A DNA stretch of 64,000 nt from Trametes villosa (Eukaryota > Basidiomycota > Agaricomycetes > Polyporales > Polyporaceae): contig PUDQ02000005.1 of the NCBI GenBank assembly GCA_002964805.2, forward strand, positions 248,001-312,000, read 5' to 3'. The notes under the pieces are model-generated. The model was not told the origin of the DNA. It was given only the letters and a program-made list of their open reading frames with translations, and searched no databases. The translations under genes were made by a program, and so were the position numbers. Below, piece after piece: positions 1-12,135 of this stretch. Each line of letters starts with the position of its first letter. The first letter of the stretch is position 1.

Positions 1-3000
1 ACGTCCTATGCGCCAAAACAGGCACTCGATGACATTGGAGCGGTGGAATATGCGCTGCATCTCTTCCTGGGCTCGCACATGCTCGAATCGGAGGAGTACT
101 GCCGCAAATATGACGCGAAGATGTAAGTCTGTGCCCCGCTAGAAGGTGGATGTCGCCTCACGACGTGCAGGGAACGGCTCTACGTCGCCACAGGCTTCGG
201 CCTTATCCAGTGTGTGAAGGGGCTGATGTCGTTCGAAGACGAGGTGCGTCGACGGTCCTAGGATGTGGCTTCCCTGCCCCCTATGTGTGCTGAACAGTCC
301 ACCCGCAGGACTTAGTCGATGCGATCGCGCACGTCCGACATGGGAACACCATCGCGAGCCAGCACAGGAAGCGAGCCGCTTCGCTGCCAACGCGGCTCGC
401 GGGGCTCGTAGTGGGCTCCCTGAACACCTCCGGCGTCGGCTTCATCAAGAGCATGACGCCTGTAGAGCGGCACGCGGAGCTCGTGTACGCCGAGAGCCTC
501 TTTGAGAAGGTGTGTGGCTTTCCATTTTCTGGCATCATGTTCGGAACAGTTCTTGTGTCATCTACGCTCTCCACAACACACTGGCTGTGGGAGCCGGAGA
601 TGCAGTTTCAATACCGCTGCGGGTATAGGACCGGGGCCTGAGAACTTGGTCGCCGATGCGGCACGCAGGGGAGGTGCGGCAGAAGGATTCTGCATCGAAC
701 TTGACGGTGCAGGATTACTCTGTGTCAGGACCTGCGTCAGCCTGTTAGACGGCTTCTGTGCCTCAAAACTAGTTTGCTGGCTGGGTTCTACATATCCTCC
801 ATCTTACTGCCGTGTCAGCGCATGGGCGTTGTTGACCATATCGGCGTATTTGGAACGGTGGGCTGGCACCCATTTAAGCACCTCCGGTAATGAAGCGTTA
901 TGACCGACAGATACGCGAAAAAAAATCCTTTTACGTCTTATGACTTCTCGCACCCCCTATCTTCTGGGCGGTGCAGAGAAATTTGCATCGCAAGCAGATA
1001 TTGTGAGCATGCCTCATGGAAGGCCACCGCCAATATGTTGCAGCTGGGGTCGTACACGTCCGTTTATCGGGCTCATTTCGCCTCGACTCCTGGCGGATGG
1101 CATCACATTGCTTTGAGGCGCGAAGCTAAGCATTATCTCCCCCTCACGGAGCTAGAGGCAACTTCCGATTTTGCTATGCCGTACACACTGCCGTCTGCCG
1201 TTGATTCATACCTGCACACGAGCGGTAGAAGCAGTCGGACTATCAACTCGCTCAGAAATGAATCTTGTCCTACTGCGGTTCGAAGATTGCCCCACTTAAA
1301 AAACAACAAGGCTATGTCCAGCTGCGGTGCCGCCGTAACACTTGCGTCAGTGGCTACTGCAAGCCGGCCCGAAATGACACTGTCGCCGCTGGCATATTTC
1401 GGTGGTATCATCCGTGAACCCGTCATCTGCCGCCGCTGTGGCGTTTGTGGCAGATGTCGTTGGTTTCGGAGGCACATCGTCTCTAAGAGCGTCCGGCAGC
1501 TGTCGTTCGTCCGTGGCTCTCTTGGGCGTCAAGAGCTCCCTATGTTACGCGAGTGGTTCTCTCCCGCCGTCGGGACGCTCTGTTGTGTTGCTTCTTGCGC
1601 CGAGGACACACTTGAAGACTTGCATCATGCCCGCGGTGTTCCCGGCTGTTATCGGCTATTATGTTGTGCGCCCATATCCCAAAGATCGTGCATGGGCTGC
1701 TTCCGGGTGTCCGAGCGGCCGGAGCCGCTGGGACATCCGTGCTCGCGGATCCCATCGGTGGCGTTTGAAGAGATGTGAATGGAAGGTGGTGAGGTTGCAT
1801 CAACGACCTCTACAGCTCCTTCTTCCACAACGCCTGCTGCGCCTCTCTTCACGTACCGGATATGTTGCTGACTGTTCGTCCCTCAGGCCCTGCTCGGGAT
1901 CGTATATTCTGGCGACTGGCTCGCGTTCATCAAGGAAGCGTGAGCATTCCATTCCCTCGCGCGCGAGAACTGTCCGCTTAGCCGCCGCCTGCGGCCCAGT
2001 CTCAACATGCGCACCACGATCAACATCTATCGCCAGCTCGGGAAGTACCTCGAAACCGTAGACGCCGAGGCGCAGGCGAAGGGATTAGGCCCCGAGGATC
2101 CCGCCATCGACGCGCACTTTCGATCCGGTGTCTATCTGGGCGTCGGGATTTCCAACCTGGTTCTCTCCCTGATGCCGTCAAAGCTGCTCGCTATCGTCGA
2201 ACTGTTTGGGTACAAGGGCGACAGACATGTGGGCCTGGCCTACCTCCAGAAGGCTGGGGGCTGGTCGGCGGACTCGGACGTGCCCGCCGTCGGTATCGGT
2301 ATGTCACCTTCCTATTCCGCGCGGCCCTGGTTAGAAGGGCGGCGCTCCGATGGACGTTGTTGCTAACCTTAACGGCATGGGCGGGGCAGAACAAGAGGGC
2401 GTGCGGCGGAGCATCTGCGATATGGCGCTCCTCATCTTCCATCTCGTGCTGTCAAGTATCACGTTTGAGGGCGTCGACATCCGGATGGCCCAGAAGATCC
2501 TGGACTACCACATCCAGCGCTACCCCAACGGTACGTCCGCCCTATCCGCTATTCCTCGATACACCGCTCGGACGCCTGGCGCCGTGCGCCCGCTGTCGTA
2601 TCCCGCGTTACATTCCCTTCGCCTGCCACACGCCACGTTGCCTCACATTCTACATCCCGCGAAGCATGCTGCGGACGCTGACTTCGCGACATGTCGGCCG
2701 CCCCTTTTTTCGCAGGTGTCTTCTTCCTCTTCGGGCAGGGGCGGTTACATCTGTGCCGGAGCCAGCCCGCAGCGGCCCTCGGGTACTACCGCAAGGCGAT
2801 GGAGGCGCAGAACCAATATCGCAACCTGCACCACATCTCATTCTGGGAGATGGCGGTCGCGCACCTCGCGCTGTGGGAGATCAACGAGTCGTTCGAGAAC
2901 TGGCGCACGCTCTCAGTCGAGGCCACGGTACGTCATCCCATTCCTCCGGCCCACTTCGGAACACGCGCTGACGTGCGCGGCGGAGCAGTGGTCGAAGGCG

Positions 3001-3981
3001 ACGTACACGTACGGCGCCGCGGTGTGCCTGCTGCAGCTCGGGGACGAGAAGCGCGCGGGCGAGGTCGGGGAGCTGCTCGCGAAAGTGCCCACGCTTCGGC
3101 AGCGGATCGCGGGGAAGAGCATCCCGCTCGAGAAGTTCGTCGCGCGCAAGGCGCGCAAGTTCGCGCAGCAGGGCGGGCGCCTCGCGCTCCCCGCGCTCGA
3201 GTTTGCGTACCTCTTCCTCGCGATCGCGCACGCGCCGCGCGCGGTCATCTTGGCAAAGATGCTCCCGCTCGCAGAGGCGCAGCTCGCAGTGCTCGAAGAG
3301 CATGCGGGCGAGCCGGCAAAGTATGGGAATGGGGAGGGGAAGGGCGAGGAGGAGTATTGGGACGATCGCGCGCTGACGCTGTTCTTGCGCGGGATTTGTC
3401 TGCGGTATGTTGCGTATCCGGACCCAGATGCGGTTTTGGACCCTGCGGATGAGGCGGCCACTGCTGAGGGCCGGGATGAGGCAGCGAAGGGCGCGCGAGA
3501 GGCGTTCGAGGCAGTCTTCGCACTCGGGTCCAGGATCGTCTACGACCATTATCTGGTTTACTATGCTCGTAAGTTGCCCGGCCAAGTGAAGGCGTGTGCG
3601 TAGCGCTCATGGCTTTGGACAGACTACGAGCTCGCGCGACTGCTTGCGTGCCTAGGGGACCGGGAGAATGCTCGGCAGCACTTGGAGCTTGTCCTATCTG
3701 GTGAGTCTATTCTCAGATATGGGTCTGGTTCACGGCTGAGAGGCGGAACAGGCAAACCGCTGGAGGTTAACGCCACGGCTCGCAAGGTGCGTCCTACCGT
3801 TTATCGTTGTTACGATGTGCTGACACTCAAGATACGCAAATCAGGGCAAATACAGCATGGAGGTACGTGCATATCTGACTTCCTGTTCCATCGCGACTCA
3901 TTGTATCTGCTGCTGTAGAATGCCCACCACCTCCGCGCACACGCTGCACTAGAGGCCCTCGATTCCAACCGCGGGTTGTAG
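1..3981 (+). CDS. IML2: IML2/TTC39-type TPR protein (5' end outside window)
   Basis: Members of the IML2/TTC39 family (Pfam Iml2-TPR_39) are TPR-like proteins; yeast Iml2 acts in clearing inclusion bodies and associates with mitochondria or lipid droplets. The first bases are already coding, so the start lies to the left. Exons as read: 1-122, 171-243, 309-509, 1887-1939, 2000-2298, 2390-2530, 2716-2927, 2989-3568, 3623-3700, 3752-3786, 3845-3862, 3919-3981; all phases agree and the frame ends at TAG. Family hallmarks are the stretch LVLSLMPSKLLAIVELFGY followed by GDRHVGL, and a C-terminal TPR-like half containing FFLFGQGRLHL. The 1,377-nt intron 510-1886 is far longer than its neighbours (46-185 nt). 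The family call is strong; the substrate or partner is not visible from sequence. Confidence 0.88.
510..1886 (+). other. Abnormally long intron inside the IML2-like gene
   Basis: The donor GTGTGT at 510 and the acceptor CTCAG at 1886, with CTGAC just before it, join two exons that keep the conserved frame (SLFEK then ALLGIVYSGDW). The interior has lower coding character than its flanks. It does contain one open plus-strand frame of 292 codons (about 900-1778) with no recognised domain, and shorter minus-strand frames. I found no convincing terminal inverted repeats or target duplication. An inserted transposon remnant or a nested gene is inferred, not shown. Confidence 0.75.
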
Positions 3982-4458
3982 ATGCCTCTCCTAGATGTCC
4001 GCTATTGGTAGACGCTAGGGTCCAGACGAACCCGTGCCCTTCTGGATGTTTCATGATCTGTCCACGATTTGTTTATGCCCTGTTGTATGATATGTATGAG
4101 GTAGTACCCGTATTGCTAGTAGTACTCGGACGTGGTGCAGTGCTGTCATCTGCTGTCGATTTCTTGGTTTATATACGAGGCCATCGCGTTTCTACGTACG
4201 CCTTTCACCCTACGGCATGTATACATACCCTCAAACCCTGCTACTCACTTGACGCAAACCACTCTGTGTTACGACGCTATCTGAGACAACCCGCCCACAC
4301 GCATGCGGTCCAGCGCGCGCTATCGGCAGGAGGGCTACCGGATGGGCGGGCCGATTACCCCACAGCGCTAACGCGCGATCAAGGTTCGCAGCGACGGCGC
4401 GCCCGCCGTTCCCAACGCTCACCGCCATCTCCTCGTCGACCGCACCGAGCTCGCGAGC
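3982..4458. other. Intergenic, 3' UTR of IML2-like gene and 5' region of AMS1
   Basis: This stretch lies between two plus-strand genes. It presumably holds the IML2-like 3' UTR and the mannosidase promoter and leader. I see no tRNA, repeat or conserved coding frame in it. Confidence 0.5.
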
Positions 4459-7400
4459 ATGGCACACCACCACGGACACTCGCACGGGCACTCGCAGGAG
4501 CAGGGCGCCGACTACCCGAAGCTTAACTTCGGCCCTGGCGCGAAATGGATCAAGCATCTCACCAAGGACCGCCTGGGGACGTTCAACGGCGGGCACTTCT
4601 CGGACGTCAACCTCTCGTCGGTGTTGTACCAGCACAGGGTTGACAACCAGGAGCATGTCAAGCTCGAGGTTTGGAACGCGCCGGGGCTGTCGAAGCCGAG
4701 CTTCGAGGAGGCTATGAAGCAGAAGTTCAAGCCGACGAAGAAGGGGGAGCAGTTCGGGCCTTCTTGTGAGTACAGGGGGTGAACTTGAACGAGTGCGCAG
4801 TGCTGACGTACGTGCAGGGGTATGTTAAGCACTGTACAAGATATGACCCAAGGTACTGACGTAGCGCAGACGAACCATTGGTGGAAAGTCACCCTGACCA
4901 TTCCGTCCTACTGGGAGCAGTATGAGCGCGTACAGTGTACGTGCTATTTGTTGACGTAATAGGTCTATCTGCTAACTTGCATGTAGTTGAGTTCGACCCT
5001 GGCTGCGAGGCCATGATCCTCACCAAGGACGGCACGCCGCTCCAGGGCATCACCGGAGGCTTTGGCGGCGACCGGCGCGTTGAGCATCTCATTCCTCGCA
5101 GCGCTGTCAAGGCCGGCAAGTACGAGATTGTGATCGAATCGAGTTGCAACGGCATGTTCGGTGTACCCTGGAATGGCGACACCATTGCGCCGCCGGATGT
5201 AAGAATACCATTAATCTCACCTTGTCTTTGCGACTGACAACGATGGTACAGATGAACAGATACTTCCAGCTGCAATCGGCGGACCTCGTAGTACCTAACG
5301 TGGAGGCTTGGAACCTCCTGTGGGATTTCCAGACCCTGCGCGAGTTGACCGACTCGTTGCCCGGCAACACGTCGCTGCAGAACAAGGCGTTGACTACGGC
5401 GAACGCTATCATGAACGCCTTCGAGAAGGGCGACCCTTCAACTCTGAAGGAAGCGCGCAAGCTAGCCGAAGAGGTCTTCGGCGAGGGATGGGCGAAGAAA
5501 GGCGCCAAAATTTACGAGGAAGGCCCTGAGCAGGCGCGCATCTGGGGGATTGGCCATTGCCATATCGACACGGCCTGGTTAGTCGAGTGTCAGGACAACT
5601 GGCGCCCCACGCTGCGATGCTGAAATGATGTGTTTTCAGGTTGTGGCCTTACCGTGTCACCCAGCAGAAAGTCGCGCGCTCTTGGTCGACTCAGGTTGAC
5701 CTCATGGATCGCTTCCCGGAGCACAGGTTTACCTGCAGTCAAGCGCAGCAGTACAAGTGGCTTGAACAGGTCAGGATACCGCTCATGTTTCTATGCAGTT
5801 CGCTAACAATCTCGTAGCTTTACCCTCCCCTCTTCGATCGCGTCAAAGAGAAGATCAAGGAGGGCAAGTTCCACCCGGTCGGTGGCTCATGGGTCGAGAA
5901 TGACGCCAACATGCCCTCCGGAGAGGCGCTCGCGCGTCAGTTCATCCTCGGGCAACGCTACTTTGAATCGCGCTTCGGCGTGCGCTGCAAGACGGCGTGG
6001 CTGCCGGACTCGTTCGGTCTCACCGGCGCGCTGCCGCAACTCATCCGGTTGGCGGATATGGACTACTTCTTCACGCAGAAGCTGTCTTGGTGAGTGCTGG
6101 ATTGTGGACGCACGTGGATGGCACTCACACATGTGTACACATCGCACGCGCACACCAGGAACAACATGTAAGCTAGCGGTACCTGCGGAGTGGGCGTATA
6201 CTCATCTGAGATCTGTGATCAGAAACGTCTTCCCGCATTCGACTTTCAACTGGGTCGGTATCGATGGCACGCAGGTACTCTGCCACATGACCCCTGTCGG
6301 TACGTGATGCCGACTCGTGAATACGTCCGGCCGTGCGCTGATCAGGACGCGGAAGACACGTACACTGCCCAAGCGACCGTCGGCGACATTAACAAGGGCG
6401 TCACGAACCACAAGGTACCACAAGTGCTCACTGATTGCGTCATCTGTGTGCTCATGGCAGGGTCTAGAACCTCGAATCGTCGGACATCTCGCTGCTCGTC
6501 TTCGGGAACGGCGATGGCGGCGGTGGACCGCTCGAGAAGATGTTGGAGAACGTGAGGCGCATTCGCTGCGCTGCCGCTTCTTTGTGCTGATCGAGTGCAG
6601 CTCCGACGCATACGGGCGACGGGTAATCAATCCCGGGAGATCCCCGCCGTGAACATGGGCCACTCTGTGGACGAGTTCTTCGACGTGGTGTCCAAGGACT
6701 CGGATGCTGGAACGAAGCTCCCGAACTGGTGCGTGGCGCTATGCGAACAGGCAGACACGTCCACGTTTCTGACAACTTCGGGTACACAGGAGCGGCGAAC
6801 TGTATCTGGAGGTGCGTATCTTACCGCCACGCAAGACGGTGTCCTCGTGTGTATTGACCTAGGTTGTCGTTTCTAGTTCCATCGCGGCACCTACACCTCC
6901 CATGGTGAGCTATTTGCGCATAGAATCGGGAATAGCGTTGACCAGATCTCTCAGGCTCCATCAAGAAGGGGAACAGGAAGTCTGAGATCCTCCTGCGCGA
7001 TGTGGAGGTAAGTCGCACAAGAGTCCGCCAACGACGGGGCGCTGAGCGGCGCGTGACCACAGGTTCTGGCCACGTTCGCTAGTCTGTACAAGTTCCATAA
7101 GTCGGACTACGTGTACCCGAACGAGAGGATCAACGACGCCTGGGAGAAGGTCCTGCTGAACCAATGTGAGATTCGCCTGTTTCACGGGAGGTTTTCCTCA
7201 CTAACGACTCTCGTTTCTAGTCCACGACGGTACGTTACGCTCCTCCGGCTTCAACCTGACCCAAACTGACGCGCTACCGTTTTTCAGTGCTCCCTGGATC
7301 CGCCATGTAAATCTGCACCATCTATGTCTTTTTTGAGGTGCTGACATCTATTAGTGGCATGGTGTACGATGACGCCGAGAAGCTGTACGCCGAGGTCCGC

Positions 7401-9421
7401 AAGGAAGGCGAGGCTCTCATCGAAGAGGCCTTCAAGACGATTTTCCCGCCGTCCGTATCCCTCACCGACCCCGCTCTGAAGTCGAAGAAGACGGGCACGC
7501 TCGTCGGGTTCAACACGACCTTCTTCCCTCGCCGAGACATCGTGGAGGTGCCCCTAGCCGGCGCGGCATCCAGGCTGCGCTCGCAGGTGGTACAGACCTC
7601 TCAGGATGGCACCGTCGGACTGGCCCTCATGGACGGTGCTCCCGGCGGCCTGTCGTTCGGCACTGGGATGTACGCGGATTGCAAGCCGGTGTCCGGTAAG
7701 TCCACGGCCCACGAATGTCGCCGCTATCTTCTGGCTGACTTGTAGTAGTCTCACGTCTGGGAGCGGATCACTTCGTCTTGAAGAACGCGAGCGTACAGTT
7801 GACCGTCTCCGAAGGCAGAATCACCAGTCTGCTGGATGTCGCTCTCGAGTACGTATCCAATAGCGCCTGGAGTGTAAGATGTGGCTGACATGCACCCGGT
7901 AGCCGTGAGCTCATCTCTGAGGGCGAGACCGGAGGGCTTGTGATCTTCGACGACAGGCCGAATTACTGGGACGCTTGGGGTCAGTAGTGTTGCTCGTGCT
8001 GTGCTAACGCCGTACTGACGCTTCGCAGATGTCGAGGTTCACCACCTTGAGAAGTACAAGAAGCTTCAATTCGCAAACGTTTCGGTCGCGGCCGAGGGCC
8101 CTCTCCGTGCTTCGCTCAAGGCTGAGGTCAAGTATGGTCAAAGCACCATCAACGTCCTGGTGAGTTCTCCGTATACACTTCGCTCACTCCTACGTTTCTC
8201 ACTACTTTGTGTAGATCTCGCTGGACGCTATTCCTGGTAAGTCTGGTGCTTCCTGCCTCGAGAGACGGGATGTTGACTATCTGACAGCCTCGTTGAAGAA
8301 GAACTCTCGCTCGTTCTTCCGCTTCGATGCTGAAGTTGACTGGCACCAGAGGCACGAGTTCCTGAAGTGTGAGTGAGACTGATGTTATGGTCCTACCCAA
8401 GTGCTGAAAGCATCGGTACAGTCGAACTGCCGCTCGACATTCATAACGATAACGCTACGTACGAGACTCAGTTCGGCCACGTCCAGCGGCCGACGCACAA
8501 GAACACGACTTGGGACATCGCGAAGTTCGAGGTGTGCGGCCACAAGGTGAGTACCGAAGCTACAACCGATAAGCTACCACACTGACTGCGCTCCACAGTA
8601 CGCCGACTTGAGCGAGTTCGGATATGGTGTGGCCATCCTCTCCGAGTCCAAGTATGGCTTCTCGTGCCGCGGCAACGTCTTGCGCATCTCCCTTCTGCGC
8701 GCAGCGACGGCTCCGGATGCCGAGCAAGACCAAGGTTTGCATGCGCTGTCTATTATAGTCGTGTAGCTTCTCTAACGTGCTGGAAACCTGCAGGGAAGCA
8801 CGAGTTCTCCTGGGCCGTCATGCCTCACCAGGGCCACTTCTTGGAGTCAGATGTCCCTGTCGCAGCCATCCTGTTCAACTCCCCGCTTCATAGTCCGTCA
8901 ACCTTTGCCGCGATGACGACGCAGCTGACATAGTCTTTGACAGCTCGCCTGCTCGAGGATACGACTGAGGCGCCTCTTCTCAAGACGAAGCCCGGGTTCA
9001 GCATCGAGGGCGCTCCGAACGTCTTTTTGGAGACGGTCAAGCGCGGGCTGGACGACGACTTCAGCAAGCACGACGCCGCCGCACCCACCGTCGTGCTCCG
9101 CCTCTACGAGGCCTATGGCGGTCACGCGCAGGCCAAGTTCAAGATCGCGGGCCACATCCCCGTCGTTAAAGCGGTCGTGACGAACCTGCTCGAGGACGAG
9201 GGCGAGGAGCTCAATCTGCTCCAGACCGAGGACGCGTCCCTCGCCGTGAAGCTCAAGTTCCACGGCTTCGAGGTGAAGACGGTCAAACTCACGCTAGGCA
9301 AGCCGGGGTGCGTACTGTCTCTCCGGCCTCGATGGAGGACACTTGGACTGACGCGCGCAGCGCTCGCAGGAGCCTCCCGAAGAGGGACAGCTGGGTGACC
9401 ATTGAGAAGCCGGGTGCCTGA
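4459..9421 (+). CDS. AMS1: Alpha-mannosidase, glycoside hydrolase family 38 (AMS1 type)
   Basis: The model predicts a 1,148-residue vacuolar/cytosolic class II alpha-mannosidase that trims mannose from free or turned-over oligosaccharides. Twenty-nine exons are read: 4459-4765, 4818-4819, 4870-4936, 4987-5198, 5252-5577, 5640-5769, 5818-6089, 6159-6167, 6223-6299, 6356-6414, 6468-6551, 6601-6728, 6790-6811, 6877-6904, 6955-7007, 7063-7165, 7221-7229, 7288-7306, 7355-7695, 7746-7848, 7903-7979, 8029-8159, 8215-8236, 8288-8368, 8422-8546, 8599-8734, 8794-8892, 8944-9307, 9361-9421. Active-site signatures are [11 protein letters not shown] near residue 300 (metal-binding His/Asp) and WLPDSFG near 410 with the expected Asp nucleophile. 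A His-rich N-terminus follows the chosen ATG. Length fits yeast Ams1 (about 1,080). No signal peptide is seen, as expected for a cargo of the cytoplasm-to-vacuole route. Confidence 0.95.
4818..4819 (+). other. Predicted 2-nt microexon (GG) in AMS1
   Basis: Exon 1 ends in phase 1 (T of a codon) at 4765, and the next conserved block THN-like TNHWWKV begins in phase 0 at 4870. The two missing bases are supplied by GG at 4818-4819. They are flanked by CAG and GTATGT, giving a TGG Trp codon and the segment FGPSWTNHWW. The two introns so defined are 52 and 50 nt, each with CTGAC shortly before its acceptor. A direct splice of 4765 to 4870 would shift the frame. Confidence 0.8.
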
Positions 9422-9736
9422 GCGCATGCTCGGCCTGGCGCTGTCGCCTGCATGTATGACTAGTTGACACTGTTGTAAACCCCTGTGTTCTTGGACGGAT
9501 GGACAATGATCAATATGCTTTTGTGTGTATCTCCATATCTCTCTCGGGGTACTCTGCTTCACCGCTTGCGCGTCCACCTCTCATTCTGGAGCGACATTGA
9601 CAGATGCTCATTCAAGTCATTCATATAGCATAATACACATGTAGTGCGGCATAAAAGTCATAGCTCATAAAGATACATATACTCAACGTGCTGGTGACAT
9701 CCGTAAGGGAAAGCCAGCTGTAGGGAATGGGAGTGA
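9422..9736. other. Intergenic between convergent genes
   Basis: This is the shared 3' region of the mannosidase (plus) and the tail-anchored unknown (minus). It is AT-richer than the coding flanks, as expected for UTRs. Nothing else was recognised. Confidence 0.5.
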
Positions 9737-11427
9737 TCAGGGTAAGCAGAAACACAAGTACACGGCCAAAGCGGAAGCACTGAGGGCCCATAGGACCAAT
9801 ACGACCACCACGGCCGATGACAGTGGACCGGGGCCTTCGAGTGTAGGTTCATCGAGGACGCCCGCACGAATGGCATACGCCGCGAGGAGGATGTCCCGCG
9901 CGGAGAGCTCTGCGAACGTTTCCCAGAAGAGCGCATAATCCGCGTCGCCGTGCGACGCGGCGATTGCGAGATGGCGCGGGTTCTCGGTGAGCGCCTCGAG
10001 CTCGTAGAAAATTAGAGCAAGCGCGGCATGTGCGGGGTCAGGCTCTTCGGGGGAATCCAAGTCTAGCCCCGACTCGTTCGCGGCAGCTTGTTGGGGCGCC
10101 TGTGAGTGTGGAGCTTAGCGTTAATACCAGACGCTCGGGGAGCGCATCAGGGAACCGTAAGGTACTGGACTTACCTGCTCTGTCTTTACGTCTCTCGCGT
10201 GGGTGGGTGTTGTATTGTGCATGCCAACGTCACCTGTCGATAGCTCGCCTGCCGATGCGTCGGAGCGCGGTAGCGAGTCCAGAGTAGCCTCGTAACCGCC
10301 CTCGGCGCGCTACGAACAAGGTCAGCCACGAGATCACGGCACTCCCGCGTCGCGTCACATACCTCGGTTGCGTGCTCCAATCCACTGACAGGCTGCAGCG
10401 GCAGCTCTGGGCATATGCTGCCAGATACGTCCGAGGCCGGCGGCTCGCCACTGGACACGCTCTCGCCCGAGGCGTCTCGCTCGTCCGACATGGTAGTCGT
10501 CGCGCCTGATTGCGTGGAGTCTCTGGAACCCTATCCGGTGGCAAGACTTCTAGTCAGTAATGCGAGCGCCAAGCTGAAATACAATGCCACAAGGGCGTAC
10601 CTTGCGCCGCGCCGACCGGAACATCCCAGTCGCGCTACGGAGAAGTCTGCGTGGGGACATCGGCGCACCTGTGGAAGTTGTCTCATCCGCCCGGGTGCAG
10701 TCCTCTCCGTCCGTATGGCGGCGCTCTGGCCGTCTGGGCGATAGGAGCGGGAGCGAGAAGGACGAGTCGCCCGTCCCGGGGAGACTGAGGCGCCGCCCCA
10801 AATTGATTGGGCGGATGCGAGGGAACTTGAAGGCGGCGCGTTTCACGGGGCTCTCTTCTGCAGAGGGCTCGTCTAGTTCGCTCGAGGGCTCCTACAAGCG
10901 TTTGAAGGGGAGATCATGTCAAAACGGGCCCGAGGGGGGGTGTTTACGGCGCGTACCGCGTAAATAGCTGGGGCGGGGCTGTCAAGTATGCGGCTCTCCA
11001 CGAGCCATTGATCGATGGACTGCCAGCCGACGCTGAGTACAGGGAGGCTTCGACATAGCCGGGCACTGCGAGCGCTCACCTGGTGGATCTCGTTCGGGGC
11101 GTTTTCCTAAGGAGCCACGCGGATCAGTAATCGGCCCCGCAGTGTGAGCGGGGTATGCGCACCCTGTCGTCCGGATGGCGCTCCCAGTAGTCGCGGGCCT
11201 CTTGGACTGCGACGGCGAGCTGGCAGCGCACGTCAAGATAGCAGAAACAGTCGTTGTGCGTCGGTGCCAAACGGTTGTACGGGCGCGGCTAAACAGCGCG
11301 TAGAGGTGAGTAGTGTCGCGATGGAGAGGGCGCGTGTACTTACTGGCGGCGGCGAAGTGTCTGACTCCGTGGTGGCTACAACAGCATCAGCGTCTTCGGT
11401 TGAATTATGGTCTCGAGTGTCATCCAT
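9737..11427 (-). CDS. Uncharacterised protein with C-terminal membrane anchor
   Basis: I do not recognise this family. The best model has nine exons, listed from the start codon: 11427-11344, 11288-11163, 11106-11080, 11019-10957, 10891-10601, 10503-10363, 10309-10234, 10179-10175 and 10099-9737. They total 391 residues with consistent phases. The N-terminal third contains EARDYWERHPDD and SIDQWLVESRIL and looks globular. The middle is rich in Ser, Arg and Pro and probably disordered. The last exon encodes a mostly helical acidic region and ends with a roughly 20-residue hydrophobic segment (AVVVVLVLWALSASALAVYL) followed by only a few residues, the layout of a tail-anchored protein. The acceptor at 10503 and the 5-nt exon 10175-10179 are the least certain parts: other acceptors nearby break the frame. 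Confidence 0.6.
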
Positions 11428-12135
11428 CTCATGGAGTTGTTAAAAATGCAGAGGAGGGTCAGCGTAGCAGATGACGGTAGGAGGGAAAGAGCGAGCGAAA
11501 GGGAAGGGATGCCAATGCGCAGATATATGTCCAGCGGAGTATCGCTTGGATCGCTGAGTCTATAGCGCGTGGCCGTGGGGTAGGACAATGGGACTCGGCT
11601 GTAGACCGCTTTGGGCCATATCGATTTTCCGTACGGCGCCGCCCTTTGCCATTGCTCAGAGTGCATCATAGGACAATGTATGTCTGCATTGAACCTCATA
11701 GGTTTACGAGGAGTCCCCTTGGCGGTAGCACTTCAAGTTTGACTACGCCGTTTACTGCCAACGAGTCATCGGCAGCTGTAGAGTGTTGTGAGTATTGAAC
11801 GAGCCAACGGAAGTACCCATGCATTTACCTCTACGCGTAGAGTTTGATAAATAAGAGGCACGGTGGTCCCGGGGTACATTTAGCAAATAAGCGACTAAAG
11901 TCTCGGAGAGAGGAGTAAGATGAACTTACACGCGGCGCGTCAAAGCGCCGACGACTGGTACCGATGCGATCTGCAGGCGCTTATATTAGGTTTCTCAACC
12001 CCGGGATCGTAACATATTCCGATATATGCCAACCCGATGCCATTGGAAAAAGGCTTCGCGAACATGTGAGAAATACACGAACATCGGAAAAATGCGATTA
12101 AACATGGCAGAAATTGGTTGTGAGAGGCCAAACGT
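11428..12135. other. Intergenic
   Basis: The region upstream of the tail-anchored unknown and downstream of SDR1 has no convincing coding frame, RNA gene or repeat. Confidence 0.45.

Noticed and set aside
900..1778. A 292-codon plus-strand frame as an independent gene
   Set aside because: It lies inside an intron, shows no domain or codon pattern like its neighbours, and has no introns. Reported only as part of the long-intron finding.
6300..6355. Acceptor CAG at 6342-6344 in the mannosidase gene
   Set aside because: It follows the CTGAT branch site by only a few bases and gives the wrong frame. The AAG at 6353-6355 yields [12 protein letters not shown].
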